Part shown: positions 37,739 through 47,863 of the stretch, one piece after another
Position numbering within the stretch: the first letter of the stretch is position 1
Layout of the letters: every line of letters starts with the position of its first letter
Source of the DNA: an uncultured Mucilaginibacter sp.
GTDB lineage: Bacteria > Bacteroidota > Bacteroidia > Sphingobacteriales > Sphingobacteriaceae
DNA length: 64,000 nt
Direction of reading: 5' to 3'
NCBI GenBank assembly: GCA_903891475.1
Contig: CAITEP010000048.1
Coordinates: 1 to 64,000, forward strand
Notes under the pieces: generated by a model
Databases searched by the model: none
What the model was told of the DNA's origin: nothing
Seen by the model: the letters and a program-made list of their open reading frames with translations, nothing else
Made by a program: the position numbers and the translations under genes

Positions 37739-39355
37739 CTATTTCCTTTCACCTTTCATTTTGCTGGCATTCACTAGCGCCACATAGGCATTTACTATAC
37801 CACCTGTTTTTGATAGTGAAGTAAAATCAACTTTTTCATCCTTGGTGCCCGGTTTAATTACCATGCTGCCTGTTAATGGCGTCACCGAATCGAGGATGGC
37901 TTTTTTTACCTGTCTCGCACTTAATTTTGGATAATATTCTAAGATAAGTGCTGCAACACCCGCTACAATTGGTGAGGCGAAGCTCGTGCCATCGGCCGTG
38001 TTAAATTCGGCGTCCATATCAATAGAGGTCACTTTTACGCCTGGTGCAAAAACATCTACATTGTTTTTACCATAGTTTGAAAAACTTGCCGCTAAATTTT
38101 CGTCCATTTTCGGGCCCGAAGCGCCAACATTTATCACATTATCGGTAGTAGTACCATCCAAATACATATCATTCGGAAATTCAGGATCTTTGTCGACATC
38201 TTGGTTTTCATTGCCTGCAGCCATTACCAACAAAACATCTTTTTCCGCGGCATATTTAAAAGCGGCGTCAACCCATTCCTTATGTGGCGATATTTTTTTT
38301 CCAAAGCTCATATTAATCACCTTGGCACCATTATCAACCGCATAGCGTATGGCGTTCGCCACATCCTTGTCATATTCATCGCCATTGGGTACGGCTTTAA
38401 TGGCCATTATCCTCACATTATCGGCCACTCCATCAATGCCATAGCCATTGTCGCGTTCGGCAGCAATTAAGCCTGCAACTCCTGTGCCGTGTGAAGCATC
38501 TGGTGTTTTTAGAATATTATTCCCATAAGGTTTGCCATCATTTATATCAGGATCATCACCAACAATACGTATCCTAGCATCTAAATCCGGATTTATATCA
38601 TTATTTAGCTTGGCATAATATTCAGATATATCTTTTAAAATCTTCGCATTGTTTGTGTTCTCGCCGGCAGCGCCAAAAACGGATCCCCAAACTGCTTTAC
38701 TTTGTACCAGGGTATCGCTGGTAGTGGTTATTCGCTCAAGATCGGCCTTGCTAAATGTTTCTTCCGATTTTAGCTTTAGCTCACGTTTAATAAAATAATT
38801 AGTTCCCGAAAGCACATTCACCTCTAAGCTAACGTCTTTCATTTCGTTTGTGTCTTTGGTAATGGTGGTATCGTATACACTTTTTACCTTCTGCCAAAAA
38901 GCGAACTCTTTTTCTTTACCAGGTAGTGCAGATGTTAAGTTGCTAAAATCCCTCTTAAGCTTATTGTATTGACGGACCTCCTCTGTGGTTTCAGTGTAGT
39001 CAACCTTACCATCTTTTCCACCCAAAAAATCCCAGCCATATTTATCGTTTACAAAACCATTTGCCGATTTACCATTTGGGTTTACCCATAAAATATTAAC
39101 TAAATCTTTTTGCAAGGTATCAATGCCGCTATCAATGGTGGTAACAACTACTGTTTTACTTTTTTTTCCTTTTAAAAAATTATAGGCTTGGTTAAGGTTA
39201 ATGCCTAAGTACCCTTCGGTTTTATAATCCATTAGGTGCCAATTTTTAGGCAGTTCGGCAGCTACTTTCAGAGCCTCTTGTCCAAATGCCGCCGAGCTAA
39301 AAAGTAGGGTTCCAAATAATAAGGAAGGTATAAAATGATGTGGTAGCTTATTCAT
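37739..39355 (-). CDS. Secreted S8-family (subtilisin-like) serine protease
   Basis: The 538-residue protein has a signal peptide (to about residue 26) and the complete catalytic triad: Asp75 (TIDSGID), His289 (SHGTGVAG) and Ser458 (DGTSFASP), with oxyanion Asn382 (AAGNEN). The 213 residues between Asp and His are unusual, since subtilisins have about 30; the insert is charged and contains no known domain. No propeptide domain or T9SS C-terminal sorting domain is evident. Confidence 0.88.
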   Translation of the reverse strand: MNKLPHHFIPSLLFGTLLFSSAAFGQEALKVAAELPKNWHLMDYKTEGYLGINLNQAYNFLKGKKSKTVVVTTIDSGIDTLQKDLVNILWVNPNGKSANGFVNDKYGWDFLGGKDGKVDYTETTEEVRQYNKLKRDFSNLTSALPGKEKEFAFWQKVKSVYDTTITKDTNEMKDVSLEVNVLSGTNYFIKRELKLKSEETFSKADLERITTTSDTLVQSKAVWGSVFGAAGENTNNAKILKDISEYYAKLNNDINPDLDARIRIVGDDPDINDGKPYGNNILKTPDASHGTGVAGLIAAERDNGYGIDGVADNVRIMAIKAVPNGDEYDKDVANAIRYAVDNGAKVINMSFGKKISPHKEWVDAAFKYAAEKDVLLVMAAGNENQDVDKDPEFPNDMYLDGTTTDNVINVGASGPKMDENLAASFSNYGKNNVDVFAPGVKVTSIDMDAEFNTADGTSFASPIVAGVAALILEYYPKLSARQVKKAILDSVTPLTGSMVIKPGTKDEKVDFTSLSKTGGIVNAYVALVNASKMKGERK

Positions 39356-39400
39356 GCAAATTGAATTAATAAGGTATTAAATATGAATTTTGGGTATAAA

Positions 39401-40942
39401 TTAAAGATCGAATTTTATTCCCTGTGCCAAAGGCAAGGTTTTTGAATAATTAATGGTATTTGTTTGCCTGCGCATATATACTTTCCAAGCATCGGAGCCC
39501 GATTCTCGACCGCCACCTGTTTCCTTTTCGCCGCCAAAGGCTCCTCCAATCTCGGCACCCGATGTGCCAATGTTTACGTTCGCAATGCCACAGTCTGACC
39601 CATTGGCCGATAAAAATAGCTCCGCCTCACGCAAGTTAGTAGTCATGATAGCTGATGAAAGCCCTTGAGGAACACTATTTTGCAGCGAGATAGCCTCTTC
39701 CAATGTTTTATATTTTATGAGGTAAAGGATAGGCGCGAAGGTTTCATGCTGTACAATAGCATAATGGTTTTCAACCTCGGCAATGCATGGCTTTACATAA
39801 CAACCCGATTGGTAATGATCGCCCACTAATTTGCCACCCTCTACCACAAATTTACCCCCTTCTGCATTGCATCTTTCAATCGATTGTAGGTACAATGCCA
39901 CAGCATTTTGGTCAATTAGTGGCCCCATATGGTTGTTCTCATCAAGCGGGTTGCCAATTTTTATTTGCTGATAGGCATTTACCAGTTTTTGTTTGAATGT
40001 TTCGTACACACTTTCGTGGATGATGAGCCTTCGGGTACTGGTGCAACGCTGACCAGCGGTACCCACCGCGCCAAATACAGCGCCAATTAATGACATATCC
40101 AAATCGGCGTTTTCGGTAATGATAATGGCATTGTTTCCACCAAGTTCTAACAAGCTCTTTCCAAGTCTGGCACCTACCGCGGCACTCACTGCTTTGCCCA
40201 TCCGGGTAGAGCCAGTTGCCGAAATAAGGGGTAAACGAGTGTCGTTTGCCATTTGCTCGCCAATTTCACGATCGCCCATAATCAAACAAGAAACTCCTTC
40301 CTCAATACCATGCTTTTCAAATACTTTTTGAGCTATGTGTTGACAAGCTATGGCGGTAAGTGGTGTTTTTTCGGATGGTTTCCAAATGCAAACATCGCCA
40401 CAAGCCCAAGCCAGCATGGCATTCCAACTCCATACCGCTACCGGAAAGTTAAAGGCGGATATGATGCCGACTATTCCCAGCGGGTGATACTGCTCGTACA
40501 TGCGGTGTTGCGGTCGTTCCGAATGCATGGTTAACCCATATAGTTGCCTGCTTAAGCCAACCGCGAAATCGGCAATGTCAATCATTTCCTGTACTTCGCC
40601 GTATCCTTCCTGCAAACTTTTACCCATCTCGTACGATACCAATTTACCCAGCGGCTCTTTATTTAGGCGCAAGGCCTCACCAATTTCCCGTATAATTTCG
40701 CCACGTTTTGGGGCGGGTATATTTCGCCAAGTTTTAAAAGCTTTTTCGGCGGTTTTTACCACCTCGTTATAATTTTCGGTAGTAGCTAATTTTACCGATG
40801 CGATTGGCTTACCATCAACAGGCGAAATGATTTCCTTAGTGGATGCTTCGTGGCTACTTCCCCAATTTTTACCAGTACTGTAGGCCTCATTTAATTCGTT
40901 GATATTTAAAAGGGCAAGAATCTCGGCGACGTTAAACTTCAT
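39401..40942 (-). CDS. amaB: ALDH7-type aldehyde dehydrogenase (aminoadipate-semialdehyde dehydrogenase-like)
   Basis: The 513-residue NAD-dependent enzyme has the catalytic Cys300 ([12 protein letters not shown]) and Glu266 (LELGGNNAI). Its pattern matches the ALDH7/antiquitin subfamily: [40 protein letters not shown]. This subfamily oxidises alpha-aminoadipate semialdehyde (in equilibrium with piperideine-6-carboxylate) in lysine breakdown. No other lysine-degradation gene is adjacent, so the symbol is by subfamily only. Confidence 0.82.
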   Translation of the reverse strand: MKFNVAEILALLNINELNEAYSTGKNWGSSHEASTKEIISPVDGKPIASVKLATTENYNEVVKTAEKAFKTWRNIPAPKRGEIIREIGEALRLNKEPLGKLVSYEMGKSLQEGYGEVQEMIDIADFAVGLSRQLYGLTMHSERPQHRMYEQYHPLGIVGIISAFNFPVAVWSWNAMLAWACGDVCIWKPSEKTPLTAIACQHIAQKVFEKHGIEEGVSCLIMGDREIGEQMANDTRLPLISATGSTRMGKAVSAAVGARLGKSLLELGGNNAIIITENADLDMSLIGAVFGAVGTAGQRCTSTRRLIIHESVYETFKQKLVNAYQQIKIGNPLDENNHMGPLIDQNAVALYLQSIERCNAEGGKFVVEGGKLVGDHYQSGCYVKPCIAEVENHYAIVQHETFAPILYLIKYKTLEEAISLQNSVPQGLSSAIMTTNLREAELFLSANGSDCGIANVNIGTSGAEIGGAFGGEKETGGGRESGSDAWKVYMRRQTNTINYSKTLPLAQGIKFDL

Positions 40943-41058
40943 AATTGATTATTTGTCAAAGGTAAAAATCTTGGAATAATTTTTGATCATTTTATGATTT
41001 GAAATTAAAATGCTTTGCGTTAATAATCAATGCTTTGCGGTTTTTGGTGTTAACAATG

Positions 41059-41088
41059 TTTGTATGTTGATAATTTTTTTACACTTTG
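41059..41088 (+). promoter_or_regulatory. Possible promoter of the TPR gene
   Basis: A TTTG (41059-41062) and a TAcacTTTG box (41080-41088, one base longer than TAnnTTTG) are 17 bp apart. The start codon is 90 bp further on, leaving a long leader. Confidence 0.35.
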
Positions 41089-41178
41089 GAGGTATATTAC
41101 TTGTAATTTAAACTCCGTAAACACTGCCATAGTAGGGTTTACTGTCCTAAACAAGAGTATGTTCTGAAACAAAATTGA

Positions 41179-42582
41179 ATGGAAGAAGAATTTGAATACG
41201 GTTTTACCGAAGATCCAAAATTTTCGGTAGAACGTTACGAAGAGATGATCCGTAACCACGACCAGTACTTTTTTGATGCCCAGGCGTTTGAGAACATTAT
41301 CGACTACTACATCGAAAAAAACGACCCCTCCAAGGCGCTACAAGTGGCAGAGTATGCGCGTAACCAACACCCCTTCGCGGCAGTATTTTTGATTAAAGAG
41401 GCGCAGCTATTAGTGGTAACCAACAAGGTATCGGAAGCGTTTATCGCGCTCGAAAAAGCCGCCATGCTGGAAGCTTCAGATCCGGATATTTACCTTATTC
41501 GCGGAAACATGTACGAAAGTATGGAACGCTTTGGCGAAGCCCTCGAAAATTATGAAAAAGCTTTAAGTCTTGCCGAGGAAACCGATGAAATACTTTTGCA
41601 TATAGCCTATGTTTACCAAAATATGGGCGATTATGAAACAGCCATTACCTACCTGAAGCTCTGCCTAAAGCAGAACATGGAAAACCAGGACGCGCTTTAT
41701 GAACTGGCGTTTTGTTACGACGTTTTGGATAATCAGGAAGAAAGCATTGTTTTTTACGAACAATACATTGATAACGAACCATACAGTTACGCCGCTTGGT
41801 ATAACCTAGGTAACGCGTTTACCAAAATGAGTTTGTTTGAAAAGGCGATAGACGCGTACGACTATGCCATATTGATAAAAGATAGCTTTGCATCGGCCTA
41901 CTTTAACAAAGGCAATGCCTTGGTTAACTTAGAGAAATATGCCGAAGCGATAGAAGTATACCGCCAAACCTTTGAATATGAGCAACCCAATGCAGATACT
42001 TATTGCGCAATAGGCGAATGCTACGAAAAGCTGGAGCAAATGGACGAGGCTAGGGCATTTTACAAAAAATCGGTTAAGATGGATCCAAAACTGGCCGATG
42101 CTTGGTTTGGAATTGGGGTAACACTTGATTTTGAAGAGCGCTATTTTGAGGCTTTGCACTTTTACAAAAAAGCCCTTGACTTGGATATTGCTAGTCCTGA
42201 TTATTGGTTTGCCATAGCAGATGCTGAATATAAACTAGGGCATTTGGAAGAAGCTGAACAGGCTTATGAAAAAGTGGTAGAGCTGAACCCGATTGATGTG
42301 GATGCTTGGTTAGATTTTTCGTCGATATTGTACGAACAACAACGCTTGGTGGATGCCATCGAAGTAATTTCACAAGCCATTAAAAATAATCCAGATGCGG
42401 CTGAATTATACTACCGAATGGTGGCTTATTTGTTTGCTAAAGGCGAATATAATGAGGCTCTTAGTCAGCTAGAAATAGCGCTGACCAGCGACCCAGAAAA
42501 GCACTATATTTTGTTTGATTATTTGCCTCAGCTACAAAAAAACAAGGTTATTGTTGACATAATAAATAAATATACCAAATAG
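41179..42582 (+). CDS. Tetratricopeptide-repeat protein
   Basis: The 467-residue protein consists almost wholly of about twelve TPR units (for example ALENYEKALSLAEETDEILLH, in short the ALENYEKAL pattern; AWYNLGNAFTKM; AIDAYDYAILIKD; YCAIGECYEKL). It has no signal peptide, so it is probably a cytoplasmic scaffold for protein interactions. The start is acidic (MEEEFEYGF). No partner is suggested by position; it is a single gene with its own terminator. Confidence 0.88.
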   Translation: MEEEFEYGFTEDPKFSVERYEEMIRNHDQYFFDAQAFENIIDYYIEKNDPSKALQVAEYARNQHPFAAVFLIKEAQLLVVTNKVSEAFIALEKAAMLEASDPDIYLIRGNMYESMERFGEALENYEKALSLAEETDEILLHIAYVYQNMGDYETAITYLKLCLKQNMENQDALYELAFCYDVLDNQEESIVFYEQYIDNEPYSYAAWYNLGNAFTKMSLFEKAIDAYDYAILIKDSFASAYFNKGNALVNLEKYAEAIEVYRQTFEYEQPNADTYCAIGECYEKLEQMDEARAFYKKSVKMDPKLADAWFGIGVTLDFEERYFEALHFYKKALDLDIASPDYWFAIADAEYKLGHLEEAEQAYEKVVELNPIDVDAWLDFSSILYEQQRLVDAIEVISQAIKNNPDAAELYYRMVAYLFAKGEYNEALSQLEIALTSDPEKHYILFDYLPQLQKNKVIVDIINKYTK

Positions 42583-42627
42583 CAAACACGCTAAATAACC
42601 TAGCAGAGCATTAATATCTCATTAAAA

Positions 42628-42662
42628 AAACCTGAAATTCTGAATGAATTTCAGGTTTTTTT
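42628..42662 (+). terminator. Rho-independent terminator after the TPR gene
   Basis: A perfect 13-bp stem (42628-42640 with 42646-42658, 5-nt loop) with a run of T after it, 46 bp past the stop. Confidence 0.9.
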
Positions 42663-42719
42663 ACGACTTTTGTTCCCGTTAGAACTTTTAGTTATAGTCT
42701 ATAACCAAACTGAATATTT

Positions 42720-43475
42720 ATGAATTATCAAATCAACAACCTACCAGAGCGTGTACAGAAGCCACGTAACAGCGGCATTACCATGGTAATGGATAAAGGA
42801 TTAAGCTTAAGGCAGGTGGAAGATTTTATTGAGGTGAGTGGTACTTACACCGATTTGGTTAAATTAGGCTGGGCAACCTCCTATGTAACCCCTAATCTGG
42901 ATAAAAAATTGGCACTTTACCGCGAAGCAGGCATACCCGTATATTTAGGAGGTACCTTGTTTGAGGCTATGATAGTGAGAGGTCAATTTGATGATTATTG
43001 CCGAATTTTAGATAAGTATAAATTGGAATATGCCGAAGTATCAGACGGATCAATCGAAATAGAACACGATTTGAAATGCGATTACATCAGCAGGCTAAGC
43101 AAGTTGGTTACCGTAATATCAGAAGTAGGTTCAAAGGATGTGCAAAAAATATTTGCACCCTATAAATGGATTAAATTAATGAATGCCGAAATTGAAGCCG
43201 GAGCATGGAAGGTAATTGCCGAAGCGCGCGAAAGTGGGAATGTAGGCATTTATCGCGATTCGGGAGAGGTAAGGCAAGGTTTGGTTGATGAAATACTCAC
43301 CCAAATACCGGAAGAAAAAATTATTTGGGAGGCCCCACAAAAGGCGCAACAAGTTTGGTTTATAAAACTAATTGGCACCAATGTAAACATAGGTAATATT
43401 GCCCCAGCCGATGTAATTCCTTTAGAAACCTTAAGATTAGGCATTAGAAGCGATACTTTTGACCTTTTTTTATAG
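42720..43475 (+). CDS. comA: ComA-like phosphosulfolactate synthase
   Basis: The 251-residue protein matches the ComA family, (2R)-phospho-3-sulfolactate synthase, a TIM-barrel enzyme joining sulfite to phosphoenolpyruvate. Family segments include GITMVMDKGLS, DLVKLGWATSYV, YLGGTLFEA, EVSDGSIEI and the C-terminal LRLGIRSDTF. In methanogens it begins coenzyme M synthesis; in bacteria it can supply sulfolactate or other C3 sulfonates. ComB and ComDE were not found in the window. The next gene, 396 bp away on the same strand, is an LDH2-family dehydrogenase, the family of ComC. Confidence 0.85.
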   Translation: MNYQINNLPERVQKPRNSGITMVMDKGLSLRQVEDFIEVSGTYTDLVKLGWATSYVTPNLDKKLALYREAGIPVYLGGTLFEAMIVRGQFDDYCRILDKYKLEYAEVSDGSIEIEHDLKCDYISRLSKLVTVISEVGSKDVQKIFAPYKWIKLMNAEIEAGAWKVIAEARESGNVGIYRDSGEVRQGLVDEILTQIPEEKIIWEAPQKAQQVWFIKLIGTNVNIGNIAPADVIPLETLRLGIRSDTFDLFL

Positions 43476-43871
43476 AAAGAACATAAAGGCGAAAATTTTT
43501 TTAACAAGTTTTTAAGTTAAAATATCTTAATTTTAAAATGGTTGTTATTAGCCTGTAAAAGAATTAGTTTTAAATTTTTATTGTGATAAGAAAGCCGTGT
43601 TTTTCTGATATTATAACCCTGCATTTGAAACAGAAGTTAAATAACAAATTCCATAGCGTTGAACCTTATGTTTGAGTGTGAAATTTCACATCTTTTACCT
43701 ATTTTGTTTAATAGAAATTTAAACAAGTAACATTTTAGTCAGCATGATTATTTATGTATAAAAAGCTTTTATTTTTTAATTTAACTAACGAGGGTAAGTT
43801 TTTTGATTTTTATAGAGGAATATAGACGAGTTAATTATCTATGTTTTTTAAAATAGACTAAGGTAAATATA
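43476..43871. other. 396-bp AT-rich spacer
   Basis: No gene, tRNA or strong hairpin was recognised between comA and the LDH2-family gene. The gap is long enough for an independent promoter, so cotranscription is not established. Confidence 0.6.
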
Positions 43872-44945
43872 ATGATTATTTCAGAACAATCTCTACGCAC
43901 CTTTACCCAAAAAATTTTCTTAGCGATGGGTAGTACTATGGAGCATGCTATGCTTTCAACTGATGTGTTGGTATTAGCCGATTTGCGCGGGATTGATTCG
44001 CATGGGGTGGCTCGTTTAATAGGTTATGTGCGCCTATGGGAAAAAGGGCGTATTAACACGAATCCTAATATTTCAATAGTACACCAAACGCCAACCACCG
44101 CAACAGTTGATGGTGATGCAGGATTAGGTTTGGTGGTGACACCTTTTGCCATGAAATTAGCCATTGAAAAAGCCGAAACATATGGCTCTGGCTGGGTGGC
44201 AGTACGTAACTCAAACCATTTTGGTATTGCAGGTTATCATGCCTTAATGGCGGTTGAAAAAGATATGATAGGTTTTGCCATGACAAATGCCAGTCCTTTG
44301 GTGGCACCAACCTATAGCAATGAGCGTATGTTGGGTACCAATCCTATGTGCTATGCTTTTCCGGCTGGTAAGTTCCCTCCATTAATTGTTGATATGGCAA
44401 CGTCAGCGGCAGCCAATGGAAAGTTAGAGATTGCCCAGCGCTTGGATAAACAAGTACCCGATGGCTGGATACAAGATGCCAACGGAGCCAATACAACCGA
44501 CCCACATGCTTTAAAAACTGGCGGCTCGCTTTTACCATTGGGAAGCGACCGTGAGCATGGCAGCCATAAAGGTTTTGGTTTAAGTGCCACCGTAGATATT
44601 TTATCCGCTGTATTATCAGGAGCAAATTATGGGCCATGGGTACCACCTTTTGTTTCTTTTCTTGAACCTTCACCTAATCCCGTTGGTTTGGGGATTGGAC
44701 ACTTTGTAGGTGCCATGCGTGTAGATGGTTTCCGCCCGGCTGATGAATTTAAAAGCCATATGGATAATTGGATAACCAGGTTTAAAGAAGCAACCTTGAT
44801 AGACCCATCTCAAAAAGTGGTGATCCCTGGTGAACCGGAATTGGCCGCGCAAACAAAACGAAAAAGGGATGGCATCCCATTAGTAGATGCAGTGGTAAAT
44901 GATTTAAATAATTTGGCCGATAAATTTGGAATTGAAAGATTGTAG
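43872..44945 (+). CDS. LDH2/malate dehydrogenase-family oxidoreductase (ComC family)
   Basis: The 357-residue NAD(P)-dependent enzyme is of the family that includes malate/L-lactate dehydrogenase 2, ureidoglycolate dehydrogenase and sulfolactate dehydrogenase ComC. It has the opening LADLRGIDSHGVARL, the active-site NSNHFGIAGYH and the cofactor loop MLGTNPMCYAFP. The exact 2-hydroxyacid cannot be told from sequence. Proximity to a ComA homolog makes sulfolactate a testable candidate. It converges on recQ with only 4 bp between stops. Confidence 0.85.
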   Translation: MIISEQSLRTFTQKIFLAMGSTMEHAMLSTDVLVLADLRGIDSHGVARLIGYVRLWEKGRINTNPNISIVHQTPTTATVDGDAGLGLVVTPFAMKLAIEKAETYGSGWVAVRNSNHFGIAGYHALMAVEKDMIGFAMTNASPLVAPTYSNERMLGTNPMCYAFPAGKFPPLIVDMATSAAANGKLEIAQRLDKQVPDGWIQDANGANTTDPHALKTGGSLLPLGSDREHGSHKGFGLSATVDILSAVLSGANYGPWVPPFVSFLEPSPNPVGLGIGHFVGAMRVDGFRPADEFKSHMDNWITRFKEATLIDPSQKVVIPGEPELAAQTKRKRDGIPLVDAVVNDLNNLADKFGIERL

Positions 44946-44949
44946 GTTA

Positions 44950-47109
44950 TTATAAAGCCCCTTCTTTACGCATCCATGCTATCACAGCCTTAATTTCGGC
45001 ATAGGTAAAATCTTCGCCTAATACTTCCTTTAATGGGGATAATTTTTCGGCACCATAACTCTCAATGGCTTCTTTAATGGTCTGTTTTTTATCCTCCGAT
45101 ACAAAAAGTGATACATCCAACACCCCTGTTATTATAAATTGGGTTAAATGTCCTTCAATGGTGCCTTGCGATAAACCTCTATTTGTAGCAATTTCTGCTA
45201 TGCTTTTGCCCGATTTATAAAGGTTTAGGCTTTCGGTTGCTGTATCGTTAATTTTGTTTGGGTTATTCGCTTTTCTTTCTCGTTTAGGGGCTTTTTGGGC
45301 TATTTTTGATGTTAGGTTATTTATTTGGCAATAATTTACAACATGCAATAAAAACTCCCTACCATAACGTGCCAGTTTTACATCACCGAAGCCGGAAATC
45401 AATCTCAATTCATCCAAATTTTGAGGTAGGTAAGTCGCTATTTCTAAAAGTGTGGCGTCCGAAAGAATAACGTATGGCGGTAAATTCTCATTGGTTGCTA
45501 TATCTCTTCTTATACCCTTCAATTCAGATAATAAACTTATTTCATAGGCTAAAGCTTCGGATGGTTTAACCTCCTCTACTATTTCACGCTCAATAAATTC
45601 TACCTTTTTTTCACCTTTAAGAACGCCTGCACTTAAATCTGTCAACTTTAGAACAGGGTATGCACCTTCTGAAGGTTGCAAATAACCTTGGCTTATCAAT
45701 TCATTAAAATAGCTAACCCAATCAATTTTTGAAATATCGGCACCAATACCATATGTTTTAAGTTCCTTGTGTGATGCCCATGTTTTTTCACTCTTGGAGC
45801 CCCTCAAAAAATCAATGATATAGTTGGTTCCGAAGCTTTCTTTTAATCTGACAACCGCCGATAACGCTTTTTGAGCGATTGATGTGCCGTCAAAACGCTT
45901 AAATTCTGTTAGGCAAAAATCGCAAGAGTTGCAATTTGATGGAAAGTCTTCACCAAAGTAGTTCATCAAATATTGACGGCGACAAGCCTGCAATTCGCAA
46001 AACCTTACCATATCATTCAGCTTATTTAGCATTATTTGGCTCTGTTCCGGATTGTTTTCAATCATGGCAAACTGCTTCAACTTCATAGCATCAGCAGGCG
46101 AATACAATAACAAGGCCTCTGATGGTAATCCATCTCGTCCGGCCCTGCCTGTCTCCTGATAATAGCCTTCAATGTTTTTAGGCAAATCGACATGAACCAC
46201 ATACCGCACGTTCGATTTATTGATACCCATACCAAAGGCAATGGTAGCCACAATGATTTTTATCTCATCCTTTAAAAATGCTTCCTGATTTTTTGCTTTT
46301 ACTTCATTATCCAGTCCTGCATGATAGGCTGCGGCAGGGTAACCATACTCTTTTAAATTAGCCGCCAAAAACTCGGTTGATTTCCTCGACAAACAATAAA
46401 TAATTCCAGCTTCATCTTTGCGCTGTTCTAAAAATGATAGCAGTTGTTTAAAGCTGTCTTTTTTTCTGCTTACGCGATAGGTGATATTTTCCCTGTTGAA
46501 GGATGAAATGTATATCTCGGGTTGATGGAGATTTAGTTTTTCGAGGATGTCTTTTTTAGTAAGATTATCAGCAGTGGCTGTTAAGGCAATAACAGGGACG
46601 CCGGGGAAATCGGTTTTTAAACTGGCCAATGCCATATATTCCGGTCTGAAATCATGCCCCCAATGCGAAATGCAATGTGCCTCATCAATGGCTATAAGGC
46701 AAACATTCAAGGTTTTTAAAAAGCTGATTAGTTTGCCATCACTATGATACAAACGTTCGGGAGCAAGGTAAAGTAACTTAATCTCATTATCGCGTAGTTT
46801 TTTGCTTAATTGTAGTTGTTCATCCGGGTTTTGGCTCGAGTTAAAGAAAGCAGCCGGTATACCGTTGACATTTAAACTATCCACTTGGTCTTTCATCAGC
46901 GCGATTAAGGGCGAAATAACAAGGGCTAATCCATCAAATATAACGGCAGGTAGCTGATAACAAATCGATTTACCCCCACCTGTAGGCATAAGAGTTAGAA
47001 CATCCTTTTTATTCAGAACCTGTTGTACAATAGTCTCCTGCTGATGCCTGAAGCTACTATAGCCAAAATACTTTTGCAAAGCCTGTAAGGCTGCTTTATC
47101 ATGATTCAT
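44950..47109 (-). CDS. recQ: ATP-dependent DNA helicase RecQ
   Basis: The 719-residue protein has a RecQ SF2 helicase core with Walker A GGGKS (44-48), DEAH box in IDEAHCISHWG and QETGRAGRDG. A zinc-binding domain follows (CELQACR and CNSCDFC), then a winged-helix region and an HRDC domain (about 530-610). A further C-terminal helical wHTH-like region (SIAEIATNRGLSQGTIEGHL) is the extension seen in long-form RecQ. It acts in recombination and fork restart. Confidence 0.93.
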   Translation of the reverse strand: MNHDKAALQALQKYFGYSSFRHQQETIVQQVLNKKDVLTLMPTGGGKSICYQLPAVIFDGLALVISPLIALMKDQVDSLNVNGIPAAFFNSSQNPDEQLQLSKKLRDNEIKLLYLAPERLYHSDGKLISFLKTLNVCLIAIDEAHCISHWGHDFRPEYMALASLKTDFPGVPVIALTATADNLTKKDILEKLNLHQPEIYISSFNRENITYRVSRKKDSFKQLLSFLEQRKDEAGIIYCLSRKSTEFLAANLKEYGYPAAAYHAGLDNEVKAKNQEAFLKDEIKIIVATIAFGMGINKSNVRYVVHVDLPKNIEGYYQETGRAGRDGLPSEALLLYSPADAMKLKQFAMIENNPEQSQIMLNKLNDMVRFCELQACRRQYLMNYFGEDFPSNCNSCDFCLTEFKRFDGTSIAQKALSAVVRLKESFGTNYIIDFLRGSKSEKTWASHKELKTYGIGADISKIDWVSYFNELISQGYLQPSEGAYPVLKLTDLSAGVLKGEKKVEFIEREIVEEVKPSEALAYEISLLSELKGIRRDIATNENLPPYVILSDATLLEIATYLPQNLDELRLISGFGDVKLARYGREFLLHVVNYCQINNLTSKIAQKAPKRERKANNPNKINDTATESLNLYKSGKSIAEIATNRGLSQGTIEGHLTQFIITGVLDVSLFVSEDKKQTIKEAIESYGAEKLSPLKEVLGEDFTYAEIKAVIAWMRKEGAL

Positions 47110-47234
47110 AAGATAGGAACAATCTAATCCAATTTGTTATTTTAAGACCTTTTGATTTTGTTAAAAGAATTTTTCAATTATGTTATTTAGTAGAATTAAA
47201 CACTTATTAATTAAGAGGACGGAAAAGCCAAAAT

Positions 47235-47657
47235 TCAGGCTGTTATTTTATTTTTAATGATAAAAGAATTCAACTTTTCCTTTATTTTTTCGGCAAGGGC
47301 TATAAATTCCTCTTTACTAAGATTAAGTTTAGGTTTTGTAAAGTTCATATCGTTAGCAATATTCATTGGTATTAAGTGGATGTGCACATGGGGAACATCT
47401 AATCCCATTACTACTACGCCGATCCTATTACAAGGTATTGCCTCTTTTAAACCTATTGCAATTGTCTTTGCAAATTGTTGCAAGCCCAAGTAAGTTTCAT
47501 CATCCAAATCAAAAATATAATCAACTTCCTTTTTAGGGATAACCAATAAATGGCCTTCAGTAAGGGGGTTAATATCTAAAAAAGCCAGATAATTAGCGTT
47601 TTCGGCTACTTTATACGCAGGGATTTCTCCAGCAACTATTTTCGAGAATATGGTCAT
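47235..47657 (-). CDS. HIT-family nucleotide-binding protein
   Basis: The 140-residue protein has the histidine-triad motif HVHIHL (90-95) and the upstream IFSKIVAGEIPAYKV region typical of Hint/HIT hydrolases. It likely hydrolyses adenosine phosphoramidates or similar nucleotides. It is on the same strand as recQ, 125 bp before it. Confidence 0.9.
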   Translation of the reverse strand: MTIFSKIVAGEIPAYKVAENANYLAFLDINPLTEGHLLVIPKKEVDYIFDLDDETYLGLQQFAKTIAIGLKEAIPCNRIGVVVMGLDVPHVHIHLIPMNIANDMNFTKPKLNLSKEEFIALAEKIKEKLNSFIIKNKITA

Positions 47658-47863
47658 ATTTATGATTGTTTATTTGATGGTATAGTGCAGAAAAGTGTTT
47701 TATAGCAAAAGATATTTTGCAATAAAATATCAATAGTGCTCTTTAAACCAAACATAGTTAAGCAATTATGGTTTCAAAAATAAGATAATGGTGGCTATCT
47801 GCTTACACAATTTTAAAATCAATATAAATTTATGATAGCTTTGTTTAAAAATAAAATTAATAA

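Noticed and set aside
42720-43475. Recent archaeal transfer of comA
   Set aside because: Base composition and codon use resemble the neighbours, so a recent transfer is not supported from this window alone.
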